This document shows, piece by piece, positions 30,229 through 40,571 of a stretch of 64,000 nucleotides of DNA; position 1 is the first letter of the stretch; each line of letters opens with the position of its first letter. The notes beneath the pieces are model-generated. The model saw only the letters and a list, made by a program, of their open reading frames with translations, had not been told where the DNA came from and searched no databases. Made by a program: the position numbers and the translations under genes. Location: positions 6,151,501 to 6,215,500 of the forward strand of contig OX031060.1 of assembly GCA_943736015.1 (NCBI GenBank). The letters run 5' to 3'. This stretch comes from Tridacna crocea (lineage: Eukaryota; Mollusca; Bivalvia; Cardiida; Cardiidae).

Positions 30229-31204
30229 TGCATCTGCAAAAAGTATAGATTCAGGTCATCCATCGCAGTCTGCCATGGCTGACATGGGTCGAAACCATTT
30301 GCTATTGGCCAATTTTCTGTATTTCTGTATGTCAATGGTATAGAATACCTCATAATTCAATCGGATGTCAGCAGATCTTATTGACCCATAACAATATGAC
30401 AACTTGTTCGATATGGTTCGTCACGTAGATACATGAAAGACATTATATGATAAAATTCGTCACGTAGATACATGAAAGATATTATGTGATAAACTTCGTC
30501 ACGTAGATGCACGAAAGACATTATGTGATATAATTCGTCGCGGAGATGCACGAAAGACATTATGTGAAACAATTCGTCACCGAGATGCATCGACGACATT
30601 ATGTGATACAATTCGTCACGGGGATGCATGGACGACATTATGTGATACAATTCGACACGGAGATGCATCGACGACATTATGTGAAACAATTCGTCACGGG
30701 GATGCATCGACGACATTATGTGATACAATTCGTCACGGGGATGCATCGACGACATTATGTGATACAATTCGTCACGGGGTTGCATGGACGACATTATGTG
30801 ATTCAATTCGACACGGAGATGTATCGACGACATTATGTGAAGCAATTTGTCACGTAGATGCATGGACGATATTATGTGATACAATTCGTGACGGAGATTC
30901 ATGAAAGACCTTATGTGATGCAATTCGTGACGGAGATACATGAAAGGCATTATGTGATGCAATTCGTGACGGCGATGCGTGAAAGACTTTATGTGAAGCG
31001 ATTCGTCACGGAGATGCGTGAAAGACTTTATGTGAAGCGATTCGTCACGGAGATGCGTGAAAGACATTATGTGAAGCGATTCGTCACAGAGATGCGTGAA
31101 AAGCATTATGTGAAGGGATTCGTCACGGAGATGCGTGAAAAGCATTATGTGAAGCAATTCGTCACGGAGAAGCACGAAACCCTATCTTTTGCCAGAGCAC
31201 AGCT
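30227..31204 (+). mobile_element. MITE-D with an internally expanded minisatellite
   Basis: Left D sequence 30229-30416: GCATCTGCAAAAAGTATAGA, worn core, CAGTCTGCCATGGCTGAC, GACCCATAACAATATGAC. Right D end 31158-31204: TCACGGAGAAGCACGAAACC, CTTTTGCCAGAGCACAGCTT, matching the CACGGAGATGCATTAAGC..CCAGAGCATGGCTT end of other copies. Between them the D segment ATTATGTGAT..TCACGGAGATGCAT is repeated as 39-bp units. Confidence 0.68.
30417..31157. repeat. 39-bp minisatellite, 19 units
   Basis: Units of exactly 39 bp (741 bp from the first to the last TTCGTCACG, 19.0 periods), for example TTCGTCACGGGGATGCATCG then ACGACATTATGTGATACAA. Because 39 is 13 codons, stops are absent over long runs: a 265-codon minus frame (30378-31175, unit like DELYHIMSSMHPR) and two plus frames (30546-30857, 30858-31241, unit like HYVIQFVTGMHRR). 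The interior units (GGGG variants) differ from the distal ones (GTGA/GCGTGAAAG), showing local expansion. No signal peptide or known domain. Confidence 0.9.
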
Positions 31205-31599
31205 TAACAGTTTCTGCCAGAAAGTCGCTGGTGGCTTGTAGACAAAACGAATTGCAATCTAAAGTCAAACATATCTATTCCCAGTATAGTCACCATTTTT
31301 ACGTGTCCTTGTGATATATCTCCCAGTATGAGAAATACGATTTGACCATTGCGAAACTGTATACTAGTATACAATGTAAGCTCGAACAGGCTTTTACGAT
31401 AAAAGCGTAGTGAAAAAAAATCTATATGAGAGAAATTATTATCATCATAATGAACATATGATACTAGTATTTACCGGAAGACTTGAAATATACATAAAGT
31501 ACTATTTATATCACTGATTTTATTTTGATTGTAATGATATTTTCGACAAGTAAAACATGTGTGGTCGAACGGTAACCCTTTACAAAGCAATCACTTGTT
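31205..31599. other. No gene recognised
   Basis: AT-rich. 31577-31599 (TAACCCTTTACAAAGCAATC) is the left tip of a MITE-A into which MITE-B appears inserted. Confidence 0.4.
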
Positions 31600-31809
31600 T
31601 TAACCCTTAGGCTGCTAAGCGACTCACTGACCTTTAGCGGACAGTGTAGATCAAGATCAGACTGCACAGAACGTGCAGTCTGATCTTGGATCTACACTGT
31701 CCGATATTGAGATATCATTACCCAAAACATAGCTTTGAAATAGCAATGTTTGGATATTAACTATCGAATTGAAAATTTCAGTTTAGTTATTCAGCAGGAT
31801 AAGGGTTTA
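31600..31809 (+). mobile_element. MITE-B, full length, inside a MITE-A arm
   Basis: TTAACCCTTAGGCTGCTAAG to CAGCAGGATAAGGGTTTA. Hairpin GATCAAGATCAGACTGCACA / GTGCAGTCTGATCTTGGATC perfect. Flanked left by CAATCACTTGTTTTAA and right by CAACCCTTAGGG, the two sides of the MITE-A arm motif TTTTAACGACCCTGAG. Confidence 0.82.
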
Positions 31810-31913
31810 CAACCCTTAGGGTCACCACTATTTTCTCTTTGTCCCTCATTTTTTCTCTCCTTACACGTATGCATTAAACTATTTAGGCCTCGTTGCGTAT
31901 GTCTTTAGTAAAT

Positions 31914-32112
31914 CTGACCCGTGACGCGAACAGGGACAATTTGGGAATTCCGTACATCAGTTAGATGAAAGCAGATAAAAAATAGTGCAGGTCAATTTAA
32001 GTTGATAGTTCAAAAATGATTTGTATAGTAAGGTAGAATGACCACTTTTCATACAGAAAATATCATAAACACGAAAAGTATCGATCCCGTTCAGCTTGCG
32101 CAATCCGCACAG
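31914..32112 (+). mobile_element. MITE-E, right half replaced
   Basis: CTGACCCGTGACGCGAACAG, GGGAATTCCGTACATCAGTT, GACCACTTTTCATACAGAAA, ending in the core TTCAGCTTGCGCAATCCGCA. Confidence 0.72.
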
Positions 32113-32192
32113 TATTACCAGCATTTTCTTCTTTTCCCACAATGTTTTCAAAAAGGGCTGTCAAAACCAGGGATTGTTCGGTAAAGGTTTGA
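32113..32192 (-). mobile_element. MITE-A half element fused to MITE-E
   Basis: TTACCAGCATTTTCTTCTTT through TTCGGTAAAGGTTTGAGG. Only the right half of a minus-orientation A copy, joined exactly at the E palindrome centre. Confidence 0.7.
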
Positions 32193-32282
32193 GGAACACA
32201 CTGCATGAGTGGAAAGTCCTGATTGTGCATGACAAACAAGTGATTCTTACTTTACAATGTGTTCAAAGGTCGCCCACTCAAG

Positions 32283-32590
32283 TGTCGTGATCGAATCCCG
32301 GTAGCTCAGAGGGTAGAACACGGGGTCCAAGGTTCGATCCCTGGCTACGACCCCTGGCTCGGCCAATTTCTTTCCGAGGATTGATGATACTCACTGTGAC
32401 AGGATTCATTCCTCTCCCATCGCTGACCATTCTTTCGACGATAATCATGTGGGAAAGCAGCCAGTAGTTTGGAAAGAAAATTGTGCGAAGCACTGGTAAA
32501 AGAAACTCAAGGAACGCATGGACAGGTGCACTGGCTGCCGCGATATAACAGAAATAATGTTAAACACCATACAATTAATCAATCAAGTGT
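32283..32590 (+). mobile_element. SINE-3 copy, near full length
   Basis: Head CCCGGTAGCTCAGAGGGTAG (A box) and CCAAGGTTCGATCCCTGGC (B box); body CCAATTTCTTTCCGAGGATT, ATCGCTGACCATTCTTTCGA, GGGAAAGCAGCCAGTAG; tail ACAATTAATCAATCAAG. Not a tRNA gene: no complete cloverleaf and a 200-bp unrelated body. Confidence 0.82.
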
Positions 32591-32888
32591 CGTTATAAGC
32601 CCAGCAATTTTGGATTATACTTGTTCTGGTTGCTTTCTTTCATTCTCTATAGACAGCAGTCTTTCAACTATTTCGGCTCATAGATGAAATAATTTGCTTT
32701 CGCAGACAATATAGATCAAAATAAGACTGCTCACTTAGACTGCTCACTTTTCCACATATCTCCTGGGTTGAACGTTTAGTTATGCCTTGCCAAATAACAC
32801 GCCAGTGCGACTTGGCGGCCAATAGGGATCAAACTAGGCACTCCTGATCCAAATAACCCCAAACTTTTTTACCAAACACTCCAATGGT

Positions 32889-33118
32889 TTAACCCTTTAC
32901 CCCATAAGGCATTTCTATGGTATCTCTAATTGATCCTAAATAACAGCAACGGTGAAGCCGTTTTTTTATGTGTATATGATACCTTTTGATAGAATAGAAA
33001 ACATTGTGGCAAAAGGTGAAATTGCTCGTCACGAGCAATTTCACCTTTTGCCACAATGTTTTCCAAAGGCTCCTACATTCAATGCGTAGAAATGAGAACC
33101 TATGGAGTAAAGGGTTAA
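32889..33118 (-). mobile_element. MITE-A2 copy 2
   Basis: TTAACCCTTTACCCCATAAG to CTATGGAGTAAAGGGTTAA, TTAA both ends, 230 bp. Hairpin GCAAAAGGTGAAATTGCTCG / inverse perfect. A partial A left tip (TTTTACCAAACACTCCAATG) precedes it. Confidence 0.86.
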
Positions 33119-33189
33119 CGACAATGCAGAAGAAATATTAAGGAATAAGAAGAAATGTGTTACTAGTATAACAATCATATTTATTCACT

Positions 33190-33318
33190 TTTTTTTTTCT
33201 TTTACTCACAGTTTTCTATCTTTAACAAGAAAAAAAGTGCATTTGATACTCATCAAATTTGTCGTCTGCGAATCCTTTCAAAGTGGTCCAAACTTTTGTC
33301 GTCTGGTAAAGAGTTAAT
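33190..33318 (+). mobile_element. MITE-A right-half fragment
   Basis: ACAGTTTTCTATCTTTAAC, AAATTTGTCGTCTGCGAATC, TCTGGTAAAGAGTTAATC. Confidence 0.55.
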
Positions 33319-33348
33319 CATTGCATCACGGAGGACCTCTATTGGAAT

Positions 33349-33574
33349 TTAACCCTTACCAAAAAATCCCTGTTTTCACGACCCTGAGGAAGAAGCCTTT
33401 TGAAAACATTGAGTGAAAAGGAGAAACTTCTGGTAACCAGCATTTTCTCCTTTTCCCACAATGTTTCCACTCTTCCCAAAATAAACTTCAATTTTTGAGT
33501 CACATTAATTTTGTTGTCTGCAAATGCTTTGGATTTGGGAGAGTCTAAAATTTTGTCGTTTGGTAAAGTGTTAA
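33349..33574 (+). mobile_element. MITE-A, full length
   Basis: TTAACCCTTACCAAAAAATC to GGTAAAGTGTTAA, TTAA both ends. Hairpin with several mismatches in the left arm. Confidence 0.85.
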
Positions 33575-33942
33575 TAATGGAAATGGATTTGAATATGCCA
33601 ATATGGCTCCTAGAATGTTATTTTCATCCAGAATAAATTTCCAAAGGACAAGACACAGTGCAAGTATTTATTATGATATGGTAAATTAAATGCGGATAAA
33701 ATGCTGTCGAACAGTTGTATTGAATACAGTTTAATGTATTGCCAAATCGAAAACTCATACCGTTTTATTGCCATCATCAATAAAACATATGTGATAAGGG
33801 AAAGCGTACACACTAATTTTTTTTCGTTGGCGAGAATACCACCCCGTATGAGATTATGGTTGGAATTTGATTCTACTTCAATATTGATTTCAACGTATTT
33901 GACATATTTGACGGTAAATCTAACCTAGTCCGATACCTTCAA

Positions 33943-33973
<31 letters not shown>

Positions 33974-34147
33974 CAATGTAGGTGGCTGGGTGGGTAGATA
34001 GGTAGATACATATGCATTCCGTATCATATATATTCATGTTACAAATTAATGTCATATTTGATGATGAGTATTAATAGTGAAATGCCATGACATGACATGA
34101 GGGAAAAAATGTATTACCGGAAACACTAGTATATGTTTTGATCAGTA
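33575..34147. other. No gene recognised; (ATAG)n at 33941-33972
   Basis: A run of eight GATA tetramers followed by GGTGGCTGGGTGGGTAGATA. Two overlapping 67-75 codon frames on opposite strands (33610-33928) show no motif. Confidence 0.5.
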
Positions 34148-34568
34148 CCCTTTACCAAAAATCCCGTCTTTTAACCAATATCCTGCTAAATAACTAAAAT
34201 GAAAATTTTTGAGCCAAATTTTGTTATTTCAAAATTATATACTGTGTGTGTGTGGAGGTGGGGCAATAATCCTTAACTGATAGTGTAGGTCAAAGATCAG
34301 ACTGCACGTTCTGTGCAGTCTGATCTTCAGCTACACTGTCCGCAAAAGGTTAGTAAGCTGCGAAAAGAAGCCTAAAGGTTAATAAAGACTCTAGGAATGC
34401 CTGAAGGTGCTTAAAACCATTGTGGATAAAGGTGACACTGCAGGTATCTAACAACGTTTTCTAGCCTTTCATTAACAAATGTGATTGTTTGGTCCACACT
34501 GAATACATTATTCTGTAATTGCATCTAATTTCGACAAGTCTAGAATATGCCGTGAGGTAGAGGGTTAA
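34148..34568 (+). mobile_element. MITE-A, diverged, interrupted by MITE-B
   Basis: A sequence at 34148-34170 (CCCTTTACCAAAAATCCCGT) and from 34383 (AAGACTCTAGGAATGCCTGA), with CATTGTGGATAAAGGTGACA, ACGTTTTCTAGCCTTTC and GAGGTAGAGGGTTAA at the end. Hairpin decayed. Confidence 0.68.
34171..34382 (-). mobile_element. MITE-B nested in MITE-A at TTAA
   Basis: TTAACCAATATCCTGCTAAA to AGAAGCCTAAAGGTTAA, TTAA at 34171-34174 and 34379-34382. Hairpin AAAGATCAGACTGCACGTTC / GTGCAGTCTGATCTTCAGC. The surrounding A arm normally reads TTTTAACGACCC, so the target was the arm's own TTAA. Confidence 0.8.
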
Positions 34569-34799
34569 ACTTCAAGAATAAGCGTATTTTCCTGCTGAAA
34601 GATACCCATTCTTTTAATGCGCTGTCTGCCGGAGTATTAATTTCTTTATGCTCCGAGCAACAACTGCATAACTTTAGGACGGCAAAGCCCAGGCACTTTG
34701 GTATCACCCAGCTATAGCACTGAATGATGACAGTATACTGAAAAAAAGCTTTAAGCTCTACCGCCATCTAGGCGTGTGCATTGTCACACTCAACTCTAT
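34569..34799. other. No gene recognised
   Basis: 75-codon minus frame (34540-34767) partly overlaps MITE-A sequence; no motif. Confidence 0.3.
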
Positions 34800-35026
34800 A
34801 GCATGCCATGCAAATTTTGTCGAGTTCAAACCGAAAGCATTTTCCGACGACAAATGAAATGCTACTCTAAACTTGAAACCTGACCGTCATAGGATAGCAA
34901 ACATAGTAGAAAAAGGAAAAGAGAAAATGCTGGTTTCCAGCATTTTCTCCTTTTCCCACAACGTTTTTTGGAGTTGTCTTTTCTCAGGGTCATTGAAATA
35001 CGGGAACGTTTCGGATAAAGAGTTAA
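34800..35026 (-). mobile_element. MITE-A, left end diverged
   Basis: AAATTTTGTCGAGTTCAAAC, hairpin GAGAAAATGCTGGTTTCCAG, right end GGATAAAGAGTTAA. Confidence 0.75.
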
Positions 35027-35901
35027 ACACACGACCGTTGTTATATTGATGAGTTTACAGCTCCACTTTTCCACGTCATAAACTTTTATAAGGCTTGTTT
35101 AGGTAGTGTTTAGTATGCCTACTTCAGGTTTTGATTTTGCCAAATCCAGGTGCCCTTTATGACGCTTTTTTTCCCCTTTTATTTTCCCCCATTTCGTTCA
35201 CATGTGATACCGCAAAGTTTGGTTTACTATTTCTTTTTTGTTTTGTTCAACCCTTGAACGCTTCACATTTCCATGTATGATTTCTTTAAAGAAAAAGAAA
35301 ACCCTATACCGTTTTAGGGTCCATCAATTGTATACTTAGAACAGCTGCTACGCTATTTTTATCATGACAAGATAATTCCGAAGAGCATTTCAAACCAAAA
35401 CGATTTATCTCATTTGTGTCCAAATGATCAGCTTTACAAAATTTGATATCGCCAAGGTAAGATGTACATGGCAAAAGTCAGAGGGACAGTTCCTGTATAA
35501 CAGTTTGGCAAAGTTTTATTTTTGTTGTAAACAAAATATATTTTATAGCACAAGAATGCAATAATTTATGAATCATTTATTGCATTAGATATCCATGCTT
35601 TGAGAAACATAACAAGAAACGTAAATTATTCACCTCCTCAAGAACTGGTTCACTCGATGGCAAGCGAAGCCAAGTTTTATTTTTGCTGTAAAGAAGATAT
35701 TTTTTTATAGTACAAGAATGTAATAATTTATTAATCATTTACTGTATTAGATATCCATGCTTTGAGAAACATAACAAGAAACGTAAATTATTCACCTCCT
35801 CAAGAACTGGTTCACTCGATGGCAAGGGAAGCCAAGTCTATTTTATTTCATAAAGGTGATAACCTACGAGTACATGCAGTTTCAATCTCCTGCACATCTT
35901 T

Positions 35902-36094
35902 TAAAATTTTGGTCTGATCCAGATTGTATGCACTTGTAGCCGAAAAAATAAACGTAACTTAAAAAACTGAAATCTGATTCCAGTAGGTTAGAAAACATTG
36001 TGGGAAAAGGAGAAAATGCTGGTTACCAGCATTTTCTCCTTTTCCCACAATGTATTCTTTTGACTTCCCAGGGATTATTTGGGAAAAGGGTTAA
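35902..36094 (-). mobile_element. MITE-A in array unit 1
   Basis: TTAAAATTTTGGTCTGATCC to GGGAAAAGGGTTAA. Hairpin perfect over its inner 50 bp; right arm shortened (CCCAGGGATTATTTGGG). Confidence 0.8.
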
Positions 36095-36193
36095 AGAAAA
36101 CCACACAGCCTTTTTAGAGTCCATCATTTGTATCCTCACCTTGTCTGCTATAAAACGCAGCGAAAGCTGACATTAATTTAACTGTGTAATTGG

Positions 36194-36451
36194 TTGAACA
36201 ACAGTTGCAGCTATTTACGTGTGGAGTGTCAAGGCTGTATCGCTCTGTTTGGCTTACTTTCTAAACGATTCTACGGCTCTTTGAGACAACCTTCGTACTT
36301 TGATCAAAACAAGACTATTCCAAAGAGCGTTTCAAACAAAACTGATTTATCCCAGTTATGTTCAAAAGATCAGATTTACAAAAAAAATGATATCACCAAT
36401 ATGATATGTACAAGTCAAAAGTCAGAGAACAGTTCCGGTATATCAGTGTAG
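36194..36451 (+). pseudogene. ORF-like block of unit 2 (85 codons)
   Basis: Open frame reading SYLRVECQGCIALFGLLSKR then FYGSLRQPSYFDQNKTIPKS. Homologous frames in other units are open at 36944-37159, 37537-37719 and 39914-40144 but hold stops in units at about 38395, 39130 and 40760. No known domain. Loss of the frame in three units with no sign of selection argues for non-coding satellite or a dead exon. Confidence 0.3.
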
Positions 36452-36682
36452 GCAACGTGTTATTATTGCTGTAAATAAAATATATTTTATAGCACAAGAA
36501 TATAATAATTTATGAATCATTTACTATATTAGATATTCATGCTTTGAGAAACATAACAAGAAACGTAAATTACACACCTCCTCAAGAACTGGTTCATTCG
36601 ATGGCAAGCAAAGCCAAGTCTATTTCTATTTCATAAAGGTGGTAATCTACGAATACATGAAGTTTAATGTTCTGCACATTTC

Positions 36683-36910
36683 TTAAAACTTTACTACACT
36701 ACACAATATAAGACTGGTCCAGATTGAAAGCTCTTGTAGACGAAAAAATATACGTAACTAAAAGATTGGAATTTGATTCCAGCGGGTTAGAAAACATTAG
36801 AGGAAAAGGGGTAAATGCTGGTTACCAGCATTTTCTTCTTTTCCCACAATTTTCCAATAATTTTCTATCTCAGGGTCGTAAAAACCAGGTATTGTTTGGT
36901 AAAATGTTAA
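36683..36910 (-). mobile_element. MITE-A in array unit 2
   Basis: TTAAAACTTTACTACACTAC to TTTGGTAAAATGTTAA, TTAA both ends; hairpin mildly decayed. Confidence 0.8.
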
Positions 36911-37337
36911 AGAAAACTATAAAGCCTTTTTAGGGTCCATCATATGTATTCATTTAACAGTTGCAGCTATCTACGTGTGGAGTATCAAGGACGAATCGCT
37001 CTGCTAGGCTTACTTTCTAAACGATTCTACGGCATTTTGGGACAACCCTCGTACTTTGATCAAAACAAGACTATTCCAAAGAGCATTTCAAACAAAACTG
37101 ATTTATCTCAGTTATGTCCAAATGATCAGATTTACGAAAATTTGATATCACCAAGATGATATGTACCAATAAAAGGTCAGAGCAACAGTTACGGTATATC
37201 AGTGTAGGCTACGTGTTATTATTGTTGTAAATAAAATATATTTTATAGCACAAGAATGCAATAGTTTATTAATCATTTACTGTATTAGATATCCATGCTT
37301 TGAGAAACATATCAAGAAATGTAAATTATTCACCTCC

Positions 37338-37430
37338 TGGTTACCAGCATTTTCTCCTTTTCGCACAATGTTTCCAACAAACTTCTATCTTAGGGTCGGA
37401 AAAACCAGGCATTGTTTGGGAAAGGGTTAA
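37338..37430 (-). mobile_element. MITE-A half copy in array unit 3
   Basis: Starts at the hairpin centre (GGTTACCAGCATTTTCTCC) and ends GGGAAAGGGTTAA. The missing left half plus flank accounts for the short 560-bp unit. Confidence 0.75.
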
Positions 37431-37998
37431 AGAAAACCACACAGCCTTTTTAGGATCCATCATTTGTATCCTTATCTTGTCTCCTATAAAATGCAGCGAA
37501 GGCTGACATGCATTTAACAGTTGCAGCTATCTGCGTGTGGATTATCAAGGCCATATCGCTCTGTTAGGCTTACTCTCTAAACGATTCTACGGCATTTTGG
37601 GACAACCCTCGAACTTTGATCAAAACAGGCATATTCCAAAGAGCCTTTCAAACAAAACTGATTTATCTCAGTTATGTCCAAATGATCAGACTTACGAAAA
37701 TTTGATATCACCAAGATGATATGTACCATTAAAAGGTCAGAGCAACAGTTACGGTATATCAGTGTAGGCTTCGTGTTATTATTGTTGTAAATAAAATATA
37801 TTTTATAGCACAAGAATGCAATAGTTTATTAATCATTTACTGTATTAGATATCCATGCTTTGAGAAACATAACAAGAAATGTAAATTATTCACCTCCTCA
37901 AGAACTGGCTCACTCGATGGCAAGCGAAGCCAAGTCTATTTCTATATCATAAAGGTGTTAGCCTACGAGTACATGAAGTTTAATGTTCTGCACATTTC

Positions 37999-38224
37999 TT
38001 AAAACTTTACCACACTACAAAATATAAGACTGCTCCAGATTGTAAGCACTTGTAGACGAAAGAATAAACGTAAATTAAAAATTGAAATTTGATTCAAGCA
38101 GGTAGAAACATTGTGGGAAAAGGGGAAATGCTGGTTACCAGCATTTTCTCCTTTTCCCACAATGTTTTCAACAAACTTCTATCTTAGGGTCGGAAAAACC
38201 AGGCATTGTTTGGGAAAGGGTTAA
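37999..38224 (-). mobile_element. MITE-A in array unit 4
   Basis: TTAAAACTTTACCACACTAC to GGGAAAGGGTTAA; hairpin intact except a one-base loss (GGGGAAATGC). Confidence 0.8.
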
Positions 38225-38792
38225 AGAAAACCACACAGCCTTTTTAGGGTCCATCATTTGTATCCTTATCTTGTCTCCTTTAAAATGCAGCGAAGGCTGA
38301 CATGCATTTAACAGTTGTAGCTATCTGTGTGTGGAGTATCAAGGCCGTATTGCTCTGTTAGGCTTATTCTCTAAACGATTCTGCGGCATTTTGGGATAAC
38401 CCTCGTACTTTGATCAAAACAAGAGTATTCCAAAGAGCGTTTCAAAGAAAACTGATTTATCTCAGTTATGTTCAAATGATCAGATTTACGAAAATTTGAT
38501 ATCACAAAGATGATATGTACAAGTCAAAAGTCAGAGGGACAGTTACGGTATATCGGTGTAGGCAACGTGTTATTATTGCTGTATATAAAATATATTTTAT
38601 AGCACAAGAATGCAATAATTTATGAATCATTTACTGTATTAGATATCCATGCTTTGAGAAACATAACAAGAAACGTAAATTTTTCTCCTCCTCAAGAACT
38701 GGTTCACTCGATGGCAAGCGAAGCCAAGTCTATTTCTATTTCATAAAGGTGGTAACCTACGAGTACATAAAGTTTAATGTTCTCCACATTTC

Positions 38793-39021
38793 TTAAAACT
38801 TTACCACACTACAAAATATTAGACTGGTCCAGAGTGAAAGCATTTGTAGACGAAAAAATAACCCTAATTTAAAAATTGTAACTTGATTCCAGCAGGGTAG
38901 AAAACATTGTGGGAAAAGGGAAAAATGCTGGTAACCAGCATTTTCTCCTTTTCGCACAATGTTTCCAATAGTTTTCTATCTCAGGGTCGTAAAAGCCAGA
39001 GATTGTTCTGGAAAAGAATAA
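38793..39021 (-). mobile_element. MITE-A in array unit 5
   Basis: TTAAAACTTTACCACACTAC; hairpin with GGTAACC centre and TTTTCGCAC variant; right end decayed to GGAAAAGAATAAAG. Confidence 0.75.
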
Positions 39022-39581
39022 AGAAAACCGTACAGCCTTTTAAGGGGTCCTTCATTTGTATCCTCATCTTGTCTCCTTTAACCGGGTGAATGCTGACATT
39101 CATTCAACAGCCATCTTCGTGTGGAGTATTAAGGCCGTGTCGCTCTGTTAGGCTTACTATCTAAACGATTCTTCGGCATTTTGGGACAACCCTCGAACTT
39201 TGATCACAACAAACACATTCCAAAGAACGTTTCACACAAAACTGATTTATCTCAGTTATGTTCAAATGATCAGATTTACTAATGATTGATATGTACAAGA
39301 TGATATGTACAAGTCAAAAGTCAGAGGACAGTTACTGTATATCAGTGTAGGCAACGTGTTATTATTGCTGTAAATAAAATATATTTTATAGCACAAGAAC
39401 GCAATAATTTATGAATCATTTACTGTACTAGATATCCATGCTTTGAGAAACATAACAAGAAAAGTAAATTATTCACCTCCTCAAGAACTGGTTCACTCGA
39501 TGGCGAGCAAAGCCTAGTCTATTTCTGTATCATAAAGGTAGTAACCTATGAGTACATGATGTTTAATGTTCTGCACAATTC

Positions 39582-39806
39582 TTAAAACTTTACCACGCTA
39601 CAAAATATAAGACTGCTCCAGATTGTAAGCACTTGTAGACGAAACAATAAACGTAACTTAAAAATTGAAATTTGATTCCAGCAGGTAGAAACATTGTAGG
39701 AAAAGGGGAAAATGCTGGTTACCAGCATTTCTCCATTTCCCACAATGTTTCCAACAAAATTCTATCTCAGTGTCGTAAAAACCAGGGATTGATAGAGAAA
39801 GGGTTA
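39582..39806 (-). mobile_element. MITE-A in array unit 6
   Basis: TTAAAACTTTACCACGCTAC to GAGAAAGGGTTAA; hairpin right arm shortened (CAGCATTTCTCCATTTCCC). Confidence 0.77.
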
Positions 39807-40377
39807 AAGAAAACCACACATCCTTTTTAGGATCCATCATTTGTATCCTTATCTTGTCTCCTATAAAACGCAGCGAAGGCTGACATGCATTTAACAGTTG
39901 TAGCTATCTGCGTGTGGAGTATCAAGGCCGTATTGCTCTGTTAGGCTTACTTTCTAAACGATTCTGCGGCATTTTGGGACAACCCTCGTTCTTTGATCAA
40001 AACAAGCATATTCCAAAGAGCGTTTCAAATAAAACTGATTTATCTCAGTTAAGTTTAAATGATCAGGTTTACAAAAAATTGATATCACTCAGATGGTATG
40101 TACAAGTCAAAGGTCAGAGGGACAGTTACGGTATATCAGTGTAGGCAACGTGTTGTTATTGCTGTAAATAAAATATATTTTATAGCACAAGAATGCAATG
40201 ATTTATGAATCATTTTCTGTATTAGATATCTATGCTTTGAGAAACAAAACAAGAAACGTAAATTATTCAACTCCTCAAGAACTGGTTTACTCGATGGCAA
40301 GCGAAGCCAAGTCTATTTCTATTTCATAAAGGTGGTAACCTACGAATACATGCAGTTTAAATCTCCTGCACAACTCT

Positions 40378-40571
40378 TAAAGGTGGGTATTTAGAATTTT
40401 TTACATCTCACCAAATTATCTATATCACTGAAATTCATATGAAACAATAACACAAATCATCAATATTTAAGAATCATAAAATTACATTTTTTTTTTTCTG
40501 ATGGTGTTCCCTTAAAAGGCTACGTAAAAACCAGGATCGTAAAACCCAGGGTCAGTTTGAGAAAGGATTAA
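40378..40571 (-). mobile_element. MITE-A remnant in array unit 7, interior replaced
   Basis: Only AAACCCAGGGTCAGTTTGAG and AAAGGATTAAAG remain at the right end. 40381-40500 is unrelated AT-rich sequence that replaces the hairpin. Confidence 0.5.

Noticed and set aside
30417-31157. CRISPR-like array
   Set aside because: Units are contiguous with no spacers, and the host is an animal.
30378-31175. 265-codon minus-strand ORF of 13-residue repeats as a protein gene
   Set aside because: The repeat unit is 39 bp, so absence of stops follows from arithmetic; both strands are open, and the units derive from a MITE. No signal peptide or domain is seen.
32286-32352. tRNA gene
   Set aside because: A and B boxes are good, but the intervening arms do not fold to a cloverleaf and a SINE-3 body follows.
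36194-40144. Satellite ORFs (SYLRVEYQGRIALL family) as a tandem gene cluster
   Set aside because: Homologous frames carry stops or shifts in at least three of the units and no known domain is present.
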